From positions 28,590,501 through 28,654,500 of the forward strand of contig NC_065874.1 of the NCBI RefSeq assembly GCF_933775445.1: 64,000 bases of DNA. The letters run 5' to 3'. Every line of letters begins with the position of its first letter. Positions within the stretch are counted from its first letter, which is position 1. Under the pieces are notes generated by a model. It was not told where the DNA came from. It ran no database searches and worked only from the letters and a program-made list of their open reading frames with translations. Made by a program: the position numbers and the translations under genes. This stretch comes from Argentina anserina (taxonomy: Eukaryota > Streptophyta > Magnoliopsida > Rosales > Rosaceae). Below, piece after piece: positions 34,622 through 45,300 of this stretch.

Positions 34622-35189
34622 TGTCACGAGCTTACTCTTTTGCTATGCAACTCGTGCGGCCTTAGCAGCTCCCTTATGCTAAGTCAGCCTTACTCTCGCA
34701 AATGCCCTGCTAGAACAATTGAAAGGCAAAGAAGAATATCTCGAAAGAGAACTTATATTGAACAAGAGAGAACTTACAAGTATGCTTGATAGCTTGCTTG
34801 ATTACTTGATGATGTAAATGAGAGGGGTGCCTTGCTATTTATAGGCCTCCTCATCCTACTTTACAAGTTCTAGACACTTCTAGGACTATGTATATTCTAG
34901 ATAACTCTCCTTGAGTCTATCCAAATCTACAAGGCTAGAGAGTTCTAGATGACTCTCCTTAAGTCTATCCAAATCTATAAGACTTTGAGATTATCCTTGA
35001 GTGTTCTAGAGGATTCTTGAATAGTCTAGTTCCACTAGCCTCTCCAAGGTTCTAGAGATTTCCGGAAATGTCCCAAGGCTTCTTGAGACTTCTAACATCT
35101 TCTAGGTTCTTCCAAAGGGTTCCACCATATTCCGGACCCGCCTAGAATGCTCAAGGTAAAATTTTGCTTAAGTTTGGCGGGATGTGACA
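34622..35189 (-). repeat. 5' LTR of the chromovirus
   Basis: 568 bp, TGTCACATCCCG...CTCGTGACA on the minus strand. A TATA-like CTATAAATAG lies at 34844-34835. It appears identical to the LTR at 29334-29901. Confidence 0.95.
34835..34844 (-). promoter_or_regulatory. Putative TATA box in the chromovirus 5' LTR
   Basis: The minus strand reads CTATAAATAG within the LTR, in a position to drive the genomic transcript. Motif-based only. Confidence 0.55.
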
Positions 35190-35700
35190 ATAGGCTTAGA
35201 AGCATGACGCCTATACTCTTGAAGGTGAGTGCACAACTCTAGGTGAACATCAATAGCCTCTTTGTCTTTTTGATTCCACACCCTCTCATTTCTCTCTTTC
35301 TAGATATACCACAGAGTAAATAGCAATTCCCCAAAGTAAAACAGAGACAACTCCGAAGAGCATTGTACCAGCCAAGATAGGGCACTCAAGTGAACTGTAC
35401 CCCATCGAGCACATATCGATTGCAAAATAGGATGAAAACCGAACACTCTTTTGCTAAATGAACAATCTCAGCAGAGGTGCAAAGTAGACTCACCATCAAT
35501 ACCACACAAGATGCATATAGTGGACTCAACATCAACATGTCGTGCAGCCAAACTGCCAAGGGAAGGTAATATATCAATACAAACTCTCCACACATGTACC
35601 TTTGCCTTGTTTGGAATCTTAGTCTTGCAAAGAGTCTTCCAGAACGTATCCCCAACCATATGATTGACAGGAGGGTAGCTAGGAGAATGTAGAACGATGT
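35190..35700 (-). mobile_element. LINE remnant: zf-RVT part
   Basis: The minus strand, in two frames, reads GDTFWKTLCKTKIPNKAKVH, WRVCIDILPS, LAARHVDVESTICILCG and ESTLHLC. This is the zinc-binding zf-RVT domain that follows the reverse transcriptase in plant LINEs. It continues into the RNase H-like part at 29333-28757 once the chromovirus is removed. At least one frameshift is present. Confidence 0.75.
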
Positions 35701-35714
35701 ACCTGTATAAAGAT

Positions 35715-36180
35715 CAGTGGCGGATCTAGGATGACTAAATTTGAGATGCTTGAAATTTTAAACCAAAGAAGAAGAAAATAGTGAAAATATCGATAGTGCC
35801 AAATAATTTTATTAATTGAAATAAAAATGAATACGACAAAAAAATTAAATTATCTAAATTTAACTCTACGAGTCGATAGTTCCTCAAACTCTCTTATCAC
35901 CTCATTATTATCTATAGACTAAGCATACTCTTTCTCAATATGAAGGACCATACAATCACCAAGAAACTCATCTCTCATCTTATTTCTAAGTTTATTCTTG
36001 ATGATGTTCATAGCTGAAAATGCTCTTTCAGTTGTTGTCGTAGAAACAAGAATAGTCAAGACTAAACAAATCAATCTATAAATCATAGGAAAAAATTCAG
36101 ACTTCCTTATATAAAATACGACATATTTCAAGAATCGGAAACACAATTAAAGATACAATATGAAACACAATTAGAGACAC
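35715..36180 (-). mobile_element. hAT remnant with dimerisation domain
   Basis: The plus strand begins CAGTGGCGGATCTAGG, a hAT-type terminus different from the TAGGGGTGGGCA family. On the minus strand an adjacent frame (36146-35919) reads LVLTILVSTTTTERAFSAM, NIIKNKLRNKM and LGDCMVLHIEKEYA, the C-terminal hAT dimerisation region. It then meets a stop, with related residues (NNEVIREFEEL) after it. Only the 3' end survives, and I cannot locate the other terminus. Confidence 0.7.
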
Positions 36181-38057
36181 ATCTCTAATACGCTTTATCT
36201 TCCAAAGTTCTCCTCTCTTTCTGTGTGTCTCTTCTGGTGACAGAAAGAACGTGCACTAAACAGTTCGTTTGGTCACTTAGGTGTTGTGCAACTCCAAAAC
36301 AAGCAATTGTTGTTTCTTGAGAGACAAGCTTTATCAAACTTTTTGCACCAGTATATAGTGGAGGCGTAATTTTTCTTAAGAAAAGTGTGTGATACACAGT
36401 TACACACGACTCAAGTCGCACACCAGTCTGTTGGGAAACTAGTAAGATTTTACCAAAATTGGTTTTAACCATGACCCAGACTAGTGATTGAATAAGCAAC
36501 AGAGTTGGCTTCATGGTGAATGTAACGGAAACTGATTTGAGACATCCTCCATTTGACGTGTGTTTGAACAATATTGTGAATCTCCATGCCTGCATGGAAG
36601 GGTCTCTAGTGATAACATCAATTGCAAGCTTTAAGATTCTGATTCAACCTGAATTTAGAGAGCATTCGCCCCACATTAGGCCATAGAAATTGAAGCTGAA
36701 TCCAAACAAGGGCCCTCAACTGTGATTTCTAATAACAAACCCAGTAGCTAGCAACCAGGTTAGGTTAGAAAAGGATTATGCAGGTATTTTTATATATCCT
36801 CCTGTCGGAAAACAATATGGAAATTTTAATGAACAAGATTGAAGAAAAAATAGTGTAGGCTTTGTGGCCATATATCTACTTGTGAGGATAAATCTCTACC
36901 TACGTTTAAATTTGAACAAAGAAAATGGAGGAAAATGACGTTACTGGATTCTTATCTAGCAAGCCCAAACCCTATAAGACTAGGTTGTACGAAATCAGGT
37001 ACGCAGAAATGAAACGTTTAAAAAATCAAAAACATTTTTTTTATAATTTTTTTAGGAAACGGATACATTTTAAAAAATCAAAATAAAAATTATATATAAA
37101 AATATATAATTTAAATTATAAATAAATATATATAATAACAAATTTTTAGTTTAAATAGTTTAAAATCTCAAATAATTTAAATAATTTAGTGTTCTACATT
37201 TGAAATAAGAGAAATAAAATGAGAAATCTAAGTATCAACAAGAGAAAGAGATAGTCAGCAACTCAACGGGATGTCGAAAATATATCGAAATAATTTATTT
37301 TACGACAAAAATAGGTGTAACTCTTTATTTTTTAGAAAAAAAACTCTATTTTATCGAAACCTGCGTTAACACCGCGTTTTCAAGAAGACAGCCGTTTCCG
37401 TCACAGTGGTTCAAAACGCGGCTTCCGTTCAACCTAGGTAAGAGGGACTCGTATAAAGCAAAGGCCACACGTGATAGCACAGTGATTCATGTAAAGTAAG
37501 AAGGTAAAAACAAAGAAGGGGAAACTTCGGGAAAAAAAGCAGAAAGATCCTCTGTTGTTCTCGAGCGGCTGACGACGCACCGCTTCTTCTTCCTCTGCCA
37601 CCACTCTTCTGCTCCGTCAGAGATTCGCTGCCCTTTTAAAAGATAAGCTTCGCTTTTTCACAACTCTTTTCTCCGTGTATCACTACCCCTTTTCTTCCTT
37701 ATCCTCTCCAAGTCCGAGGCACCCCAGCGACGTCGTTTTAAGAACTCTCTCATCGGGCAAATATAGCTAACAGTAACCTAAATTAACAACGAACTAATCC
37801 ATATTATTCATTTAGAATTTAAAAGCATGTTTAAGAAACTCGCTCGGATTTTTTTAAATAGCCAAAGCCCAATAAACATTACAGATACAAACTCCATAGC
37901 CAACCCAGATTCCAGTACAGTCATACTAATACAAGAGAATAACCCAAGCTAGAAACTAACCTAATAAATTTCCCTCCTAATATTTATTCGAAACTAAGGC
38001 CTAAAAACCAAGCTAGACGCCACCGAACGGCACCGTTTTGCTGCTGAACGTCATAAT
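36181..38057. other. Intergenic, unassigned
   Basis: A minus frame 36595-36185 (136 codons) has no domain I recognise. From 37000 to 37260 the DNA is very AT-rich. The last 150 bases are the likely 3' UTR of the thaumatin-like gene. A GC-richer block at 37370-37740 contains no clear exon. Confidence 0.4.
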
Positions 38058-38804
38058 CTAGTGACAGAAGATGACCTTGAGCTCACGCGGCGACGAGCAC
38101 TGGTGCATGAGAGTGGGGCTATCGTGGGCGTAGGTAAACGTAGCAGGACAGGAGTGCTTGAAGAACTGCGAGAAACTCGAAGGCCGACACGTCTGGGGGC
38201 TATTGTACTTGTTCCGGCAACACAGCTCGTCGGTGCCGAACGCCTCGCACGCGCTCTTACACGCCACCACCCCCGGGTGCGACCTCACCTGCAGCTTGCC
38301 GGGACACGTGGCGAGGAGGTCGGCTTTACAGCCCACGACGGGGCAGACGCCTTTGCCCTCGTGCGGCGTCACCGTCATGGGGACGTTGAACCCGTCGACG
38401 AGGCTGACGCCGTACGACCACAAGTCGTTGGGGCCGTGGTGGAGGACGAACTGGGCTAGAGTTGCTGGCGTAGCGCCGCCGGCGCCGTTGCACTCGAGCT
38501 TGCCGCCGCAGTCGCCGGTGAGACAGGAGAAGCGGTTGTTGGAGTGGGAGCAGTGGGTACGGGCCCAGATCCGGCCCGACCAGGACTGGGTCGGGGCGGG
38601 GAAGGAGCGGTGGGAGAGACTGGGGAGGAAGAAGCCGCCTCTTTCGAGGACTTGGCCGCCGGAGTTGGGCTGAATGCCGGGCCAGATGGGGAAGGGGCAG
38701 TTGTTGACCACGGTCAGAATGTGACCAGTGGAAGTGGCGTGGGAGAGAGAGCAGAGGATGAGGAGGGTGGCGGAGAGGAGGGTGGCGGAGTGAGAGGGGG
38801 CCAT
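38058..38804 (-). CDS. Thaumatin-like protein (PR-5 family)
   Basis: This single-exon gene encodes 248 residues with a secretory signal peptide (about residues 1-24, hydrophobic LLSATLLILCSLSHA), so the product should enter the secretory pathway and probably the apoplast. The mature part has 16 cysteines, as in large thaumatin-like proteins with eight disulfides. The signature region reads NRFSCLTGDCGGKLEC, and the later blocks are VSLVDGFNVPMTV, GCKADLLATCPG, FGTDELCCRN and CPATFTYAHD. PR-5 proteins are defence and stress proteins, some antifungal or glucan-binding. Of the usual REDDD cleft residues, Arg, Glu and two Asp appear present, but the Asp before VSLVDG is Gly here, which may weaken the acidic cleft. 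The frame is intact. A TATA-like box lies about 40 bases upstream of the ATG. Confidence 0.93.
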   Translation of the reverse strand: MAPSHSATLLSATLLILCSLSHATSTGHILTVVNNCPFPIWPGIQPNSGGQVLERGGFFLPSLSHRSFPAPTQSWSGRIWARTHCSHSNNRFSCLTGDCGGKLECNGAGGATPATLAQFVLHHGPNDLWSYGVSLVDGFNVPMTVTPHEGKGVCPVVGCKADLLATCPGKLQVRSHPGVVACKSACEAFGTDELCCRNKYNSPQTCRPSSFSQFFKHSCPATFTYAHDSPTLMHQCSSPRELKVIFCH

Positions 38805-38842
38805 TGTTGTTGTGAGTGAAGAGTTAGAGGAAGGAGCGTGGT

Positions 38843-38850
38843 CTTTATAG
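38843..38850 (-). promoter_or_regulatory. Putative TATA box of the thaumatin-like gene
   Basis: The minus strand reads CTATAAAG 39 bases upstream of the ATG, leaving a very short leader. Confidence 0.55.
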
Positions 38851-38859
38851 CCATGAAAT

Positions 38860-39957
38860 CAGCATGGTATGTGTCCAGAAAATATAGTCTAACTGGGGTA
38901 ATTTTAACGTCATTATTCGTATGTTTGTCGGAAGTGGGAGTGTAAAGATGGAAATTAGTGTGTCAAATAGGAGTGTCGATTTACGTGAAAAGCATGCTTT
39001 TTTGGGGTTTCCGAGCTTCTGTTTCCTTCTTTTCTCACTCTTTTATTTTGAATTCTAAAATTTTAAAAAGATTGAGAAATGCAGGCATTGACGGAAAAAA
39101 GAGTCATAACGGAGTTCGGACCTCCAAAACGTTGTTACTTTGTGGTCGACTGTCGCGACAGAATACTGAAACTAGTACAGTATTTTGGTACAGATAATAT
39201 ATAAGTTGGATACCCTAGATAAATTTCTTCTCTGTTTCTCTTTGGTCCCGGAGCTCGCATCACATTTCTGTAATTTTAGAGTTATTTAACAAGAGCAATT
39301 TTTGCTCATATAGATACAGTTTGAAATTGACACACTATTTTATGTTTTCAAACCCAAACTCATATGAGTTTCACATCGCTTTTTTATAACAAAATTTGGG
39401 GTTGTGCTGAGCGTGCTTGAATTGACCGTACCTATTACCAATGTAAAACTTCAAGTTTATAGCAGATTTCTTCGATTTCTTCACTAGTTAATCCAATAAA
39501 AATGGCGCAAATTAATAAGCATATATAAGACTAAAAATGGAACATAATTTACTTTTAAGTGTGGGTCAGGTTAATAATAAGTTATCGGGTCATATCCGGT
39601 ATTTTGATTCTAGTGTAAGTTGATTGTCACTGGTAATTTCAATAAAATAAAAAAGAAACTGATTGATTTATAGATGCAAAATCATAAAATGTTATGAAAG
39701 TGCATAATCGAAGATTTTACTATGGTTTCCAAAACATAGTAGCAACGCTCAACCTTTGTCATACTTAGAAAAGTGGAGTACATATAAAGACGAATGTACA
39801 GAAATATAATTCAAGAGAAATCAACAACACAAGCAACAATATAAAGAAATTGCAACAGCACAAGCAACAATATATAGAGATTGTGACAAAATGCAGCACT
39901 TAAGGAGCTCTCTTCTTCATTTACGGTCACTTATTCAGAGAATCGCAAATTAGGCAA
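38860..39957. other. Intergenic between thaumatin-like and carbonic anhydrase genes
   Basis: It contains the distal promoter of the thaumatin-like gene and the 3' UTR of the carbonic anhydrase gene. No repeat or gene was recognised. Confidence 0.5.
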
Positions 39958-40893
39958 CTAGGGTGTTATGATGACACTGTCAGAACCACGCTCCCAGAGC
40001 TCGAAACGTCCATTGACAAAGTCATAGTAAGCACCCCGAAGTGCTAGTTTTTTCTTTGCGTATGCCTCTTGAACGAAGGGATAGGTAAGTGCGTTTGCCA
40101 ATGACAAATTTACTGCTTCCTGCGTACAATTACCGAAGAAAGTTAGTTAAGTCAAGTAAAGTTTCGTAGTTTAATGAAAATTCTGTAATCAATTAAACAT
40201 CTAAAGTAAAAAACAATAAGTTATGGGATCTCAGCTTACCCTTGCACAACGCTCACATTGTTCCGGGAATTCCTGATCGGCAGCTTCGGCAATAACCTTT
40301 GCCTTGACCGGTAAGGCCATTTTCATCCAATCATCTATAAAGACCCTACAAGGTTTTAATAACGTAGAGATGCAAAATATATTACTAGCATGATGAACTA
40401 TTCTACGATACATACATAAATTGCAGATCAGAGTTCGATAGTAATAAAAAAATTATAATCATAGAGAACAAATTTCAGATCATATCCTACACAGTTAAGC
40501 CAAATGAAGTTCAGCAATTAGAAGCCATACAGTGGAGCAGAACCATCCTCGGGATAAGACATTAGCCTTTTGATTAGGGGTGGGCACGGGACGGGATGGG
40601 ACGGGACGGGGCTCATCCCACGTCCCATCCCACTCTTTTGAATCGGGACGGGATTGGGACGGGACGCGGGTTTTTAAGAATGCATCCCACTCGGGATTAA
40701 TCCCGGTTGGGATCGGGACGGGACGAGCCTAATCCCACCGTCCCATGACTTTAAAATACCTATTTTCTCAATTTTAAGAGACAATTATCATTCAAGATTT
40801 CAAGTAATCAACTTAAGTCAATTAACAACATTGACAAATAGTCCATCATAAACTTAAATAGTCACAAAACAAACATCAAACAAAGTTATAGAC

Positions 40894-43877
40894 CTAAACA
40901 TTAATTACATTTTCCACCGGTACAAACTTCCCCTTTCCTTTTCCTCTTGGAGTTGGAGGTGGACAATTGTTCTTGCTTGAAGCATTGTCCTCATGATCTG
41001 CAAAAATGACAGTCCAAGAGTAAGTCTAAATGTATAATGTCAAATTGAATTGAAATCGGTCAACAAGTATAAAGTATAAACACTTGTTAAAATGTATACC
41101 TAGCTCAAGACCTTCATAAAACTCAGTGTTTATCATTGTTGGTATATCAGCCTCTACTTCAACCATTGCAATATCATCACCTAACATCCAATTTTGCATG
41201 CAAATCAGCCCCTCCACAGTTTTAGGAGTTAATGAGCTCCTAAAACAGTCAATTACTCTACCCCCTGTTGAAAAACATGACTCTGAGGCCACTGTTGAGG
41301 TCTGAATGGCAAGAACATCCCTAGCTATCGCAGCTAAGACTGGATACCTGCAGCTATTAATCTTCCACCAACTCAGGATGTCAAAGTGATCTTCTTCATC
41401 AGTTGGATCCAATGCAGCATCTAAGTATTGATCAACTTCATGAGCTGCGACTGCCTCTTCCTTTTCTTGAACAAGCTTTTTCCAATTACTGAGCCGCTGA
41501 CCCCGATGGCCTAAGCTAGAGCTGCTTCCACTTATGATAGTACTAGATGAAGAATTAGGAGAATGCGGCCTCAGCATGTGTATGCCTTCATCTACATGTA
41601 CCACATACTAACACAAGATGACAAGAATTTATGATTAGTCCAACAAAACATCTCAATGGTACTCACAAAAGCTCAAAACAGTAGCATCCCTAGCTATTCA
41701 CAGAACAATAACACCATATATGCATCAACACACACAAATCATGTTGGTTCGGTGGCTGTCAATCAATGGTACTCACAGAAGCTCAAAACAGTAGCATCCC
41801 TAGCTATTCACAGAACAATAACACCATATATGCATCAACACACACAAATCATGTTGGTTCTGTGGCTATCAATCAAAGCTATCTCACTTTTGGTTAACGA
41901 TTCCATAAAACGAAATTTCGATCTCAAAAACATCATTTGCACACACATATCATTACCATATATGCATCAGCACTCACAAATCAGTAGCATCATCTAAAAA
42001 AATATCATTTACACACACATCATTACCATATATGCATCATAAGCAGTTGAAGTATGAAGTAATACCTGATTATAAAGATCCATAAACAGCTTTTTGATCT
42101 CCTTTGTTCTTCTTTCCACCTCACAAACAGGCAGCTCCTCTTCCATATACATGTGTGTTACATTTTTTAACTTGAATCTTGCATCTAAAACTAGACCAAT
42201 AACCAACATGTTGTTAAGGTCCCCAAAAGAGCCAAAATACTTCAACCATTTGCTTCTCATATTGCTAGCCATGTCTATCAATGTCTTTGTAGTTTCTAAC
42301 CCACTTGCCAACCGAGGTGTTAGTAACAAGCTTTTTATGTTGGTCTCCATGTCAATAACATCATGTAAAGCAGTGTGCACAGTAGGGTGCAATGATGCAC
42401 TGTTCCTTAGAGTAACCTCATAGAAAAGTCTTAAGAAATTGACAAACACTTTCGCCTTGTCCCAATCTTCTTCATTCGGAGGTCCCACCTTCTTTCTGTG
42501 ACTAGTGCTAGGTACTAGATTTCCATCTTCATCAAATTCTTCATCTGGTTCTTTAAAGTAAGCTGCAAAGGTTGACTCCTCATCTTCCAACATTAGTGCG
42601 AATACTTGTTCAAACTTCAAAGCCGATTCCAACATTATATAGGTGCTGTTCCACCTTGTTGGGACATCCATGCACACAAGTCCCTTACACTCAAGCTTTT
42701 CCCTTGCTACAACCTTCTTAAAAATCTCTAACCTATTTGCAGAAGACCTCACAAACTTCACAGCATTCCTAATTGCCAACACAGATTTCTGCAACCTTTT
42801 CAAACCATGCCCCACTATTAAGTTAGTAATGTGAGCAGTGCACCTCACATGCATGTATTTTCCGTTTAAAATTTGATCATAAGCTGCCGACTTATTCATC
42901 TTAGCAACCAGCCACTCTAAAGCACACTTATTTGAAGAAGCATTATCAATAGTAACACACATCACTTTCTCAATTCCCCACTGCACCAAGCATGATTCAA
43001 TAAGCTTCCCTATAGTTGGCCCTTGATGGTTTTGAATCATACTAAAGTTAAGGATCCTTTTGTGCATTTTCCAATCTGCATCGACAAAATGCGCAGTAAG
43101 CACCATGTAATTGATATTTTGAACACTAGTCCAAGTGTCGGTGGTTAGACTCAGCCTATATGCTTTCAAACTCTTTTTTAGTGCATGTTTTTGGATGTCA
43201 TACATATTTAGAAACCTTCTACACACTGTTCTTCTTGAAGTCTTTTCAAAAGAATGACACACTCTCTGACAAAATCTGTTAAACCCTAGCTTGTCTACAA
43301 AGCTAAATGGCAGCTCATCAATGACAATCATCTCTACACAAGCTTCAACAAAATCTTCCTGATTTTGAGCTTTTGTACTTGTGCTCAGTTTATTTGACCG
43401 AGACTTATCCCCTACAAGATTTTTTTGTGTCTTATCTCCCTCATGTGGAAAATACCTACAACCTTGATTGAGATGCCTAAGCAAACCAGATGTACCACTC
43501 TTACCCTCAACATTGAAATCCCCAAACTTCCCCCTAGGACAATGGATGCAATATGCCCTTCTTTGAACTCTCTGGATTACTTTACCATGAACATCTTTTA
43601 CTCTCTCAATTTTTTCATACTCTTTGAAATGATCCCAAACCATACTAGTACGTTTTGTACCTAGAGAAGAAGACTCACCACCCTCACTTACAGAAGCAGC
43701 AGGTTCAACTACACTTGGAGCAGGTCCATTGGCAGCAGCATGTGTTTGGCTTGAAGCAGGTTGTCTTCCAACTTCAAGTAGCTCCAAAGGAGTAGGAGAT
43801 GCTGCTGTTGAAGAACTCCCAAGACCAGAAGCAGAGGGATTAGGTCGAACCAAACCCGACTTCTTTCCTCTAGCCAT
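40894..43877 (-). CDS. hAT transposase, zf-BED type (807 aa)
   Basis: Three exons join in frame: 43877-42066, 41607-41100 and 40997-40894. The product cuts and pastes the element. An N-terminal BED zinc finger (about residues 60-125; CIHC followed later by HLNQGC) binds DNA. The central RNase H-fold region includes LTTDTWTSVQN, FVDADWKMHKRI and MCVTIDNASSN, typical of ricesleeper/Tam3-like plant hATs. The C-terminal dimerisation domain is in exon 2 (WWKINSCRYPVLAAIARDVL, VASESCFSTGGRVID). The basic tail GKGKGKF may be a nuclear signal. I chose the Met at 43877 because a splice acceptor (GGTTTAG) directly precedes it; an in-frame Met at 43907 is the alternative. A GGTAAG donor near 45310 suggests a non-coding first exon. 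No stop or frameshift was found. Confidence 0.92.
41654..41873. repeat. 110-bp tandem duplication in the transposase intron
   Basis: Two copies of a unit beginning CAATGGTACTCACA are adjacent (41654-41763 and 41764-41873) and nearly identical. They lie in the first intron of the hAT transposase gene. A partial third resemblance (ACCATATATGCATCA) recurs at 41950-42045. Confidence 0.85.
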
Positions 43878-43939
43878 CCTAAACCAATTTGACAAGAAAC
43901 ACATCATTAGTCAACCTATATGCAGTGGAAATGTGAAAT

Positions 43940-45300
43940 GCTGGAGCTTTCATGAATAGAACACAAAAACAAAAATAGAAGCAAAAACACATGGTCAGCT
44001 TTATAAAACAATCTACATATATTGATTTCATTTATATACATATAGTATAGAGATTACATTCCTTAATTTGTGTAATGTCTGTGCAGAAGCAAATGATGAT
44101 TAAAAACAACAATTATCATTATATTTATATCTATATCAGAGAACATGAACTCAAGAACATGTATGATGGAACCTAAAAATGATTGAAAGGGGAATATAAT
44201 TGTATCCTATTGTCCAATATTGCTTTAAACTCAATGATCCAGCACTCAAGCAACCATGCTTCAAACTATGTAATACATCAAAACCTACATTGTTTACTAC
44301 CTATCATACTACTCTATGCAGCATCATATAATCTCTTAGTAATTGTTACGTTTGTGGCTGACAACTGTGACCAACTGAAAATATGAGATAGCTGAACCAT
44401 TATTCTAGTTCTTGAGACTGTCAGGAAATATGACATCCTTTGCTGGTTGCTATCTTAATCAGATTGTTTATGATAGATCATACTTTCTAATGTAATTTGG
44501 ACACTATGATATAGTTACCATGACATTATTATGATAAATTTTTGAACAAGTTGTCTTTTTACAGGAAGAGTTTCAGAATGTATATGTTGAAACACATGTA
44601 GGCACTTGATTATCCCTTGACATTGTTTAACTACTTATGTTCAAATAAAATGAATGCATAAATATATAATTAATTGATGTATATAAGGAGGGAACAGACC
44701 AATTGACTCATCTATTCGTATGTTAAGTCTCTTAAATTGTATGGTTTTAACACACCTAGTGGTCATTTTGTTCTGATGTAGTGCTAGAATTCCATGATTG
44801 AGTTCTCTGTTTTTACTCTTTCAAATTTTAAGCCATATAGGTTCTTTACAGTGACCAAGTTCATACTCAGCTTCAATCTCTTTGGTCCAAAGTGACCAAA
44901 TGCTACAGACTACTTCGGTCAAATAATCTATGCATATAACACAGGATGAGAGAACTACACAATGTTCAAATTACTTCAACATCCAGAAATCTCAAAAACT
45001 AAAAATTACAAATAGACTCATATGAAACAATGAAAAGGGTCACTGAGTATATCTCTGATGCCCTGGAAGTATAGCTTTTGTTATTTGAGTGATTATACAC
45101 TGTTACTTCATCTACTATCTATGCCGATCATTCAAAAGCTTGCATAAACAAGTTAGAGGAGAAATATCAAGACTAGAAATTGGATCCACAATTTAGTACA
45201 AAAACAAAAACAATCTAAGTGGGAAATATGCACAACTAGGCAAACACCCTGCATCATCTATTCATCTATATTCAACAGAAATAATTGAAATCTCAGTGGG
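43940..45300. other. 5' intron of the hAT transposase transcript
   Basis: There is no coding frame with domains. From its position between a donor-like site near 45310 and the acceptor before the transposase start it is read as a long leader intron. Confidence 0.5.

Larger units (their letters stand above)
29334..35189 (-). mobile_element. Ty3/gypsy chromovirus, complete, very young
   Basis: A 5856-bp element on the minus strand has two 568-bp LTRs that I read as identical, a primer-binding site for initiator tRNA-Met, a polypurine tract and one uninterrupted gag-pol frame ending in a chromodomain. The flanks share ATAG (29330-29333 and 35190-35193), so the TSD is 4 bp or a 5-bp one with a changed base. 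It is inserted inside a LINE remnant. LTR identity implies recent insertion. The clade within the chromoviruses (Reina, Galadriel or other) cannot be decided by eye. Confidence 0.95.

Noticed and set aside
38061..38819. Plus-strand frames of 91-171 codons over the thaumatin-like gene
   Set aside because: Antisense shadows of a GC-rich exon; the minus-strand protein has signal peptide, signature and all cysteines.
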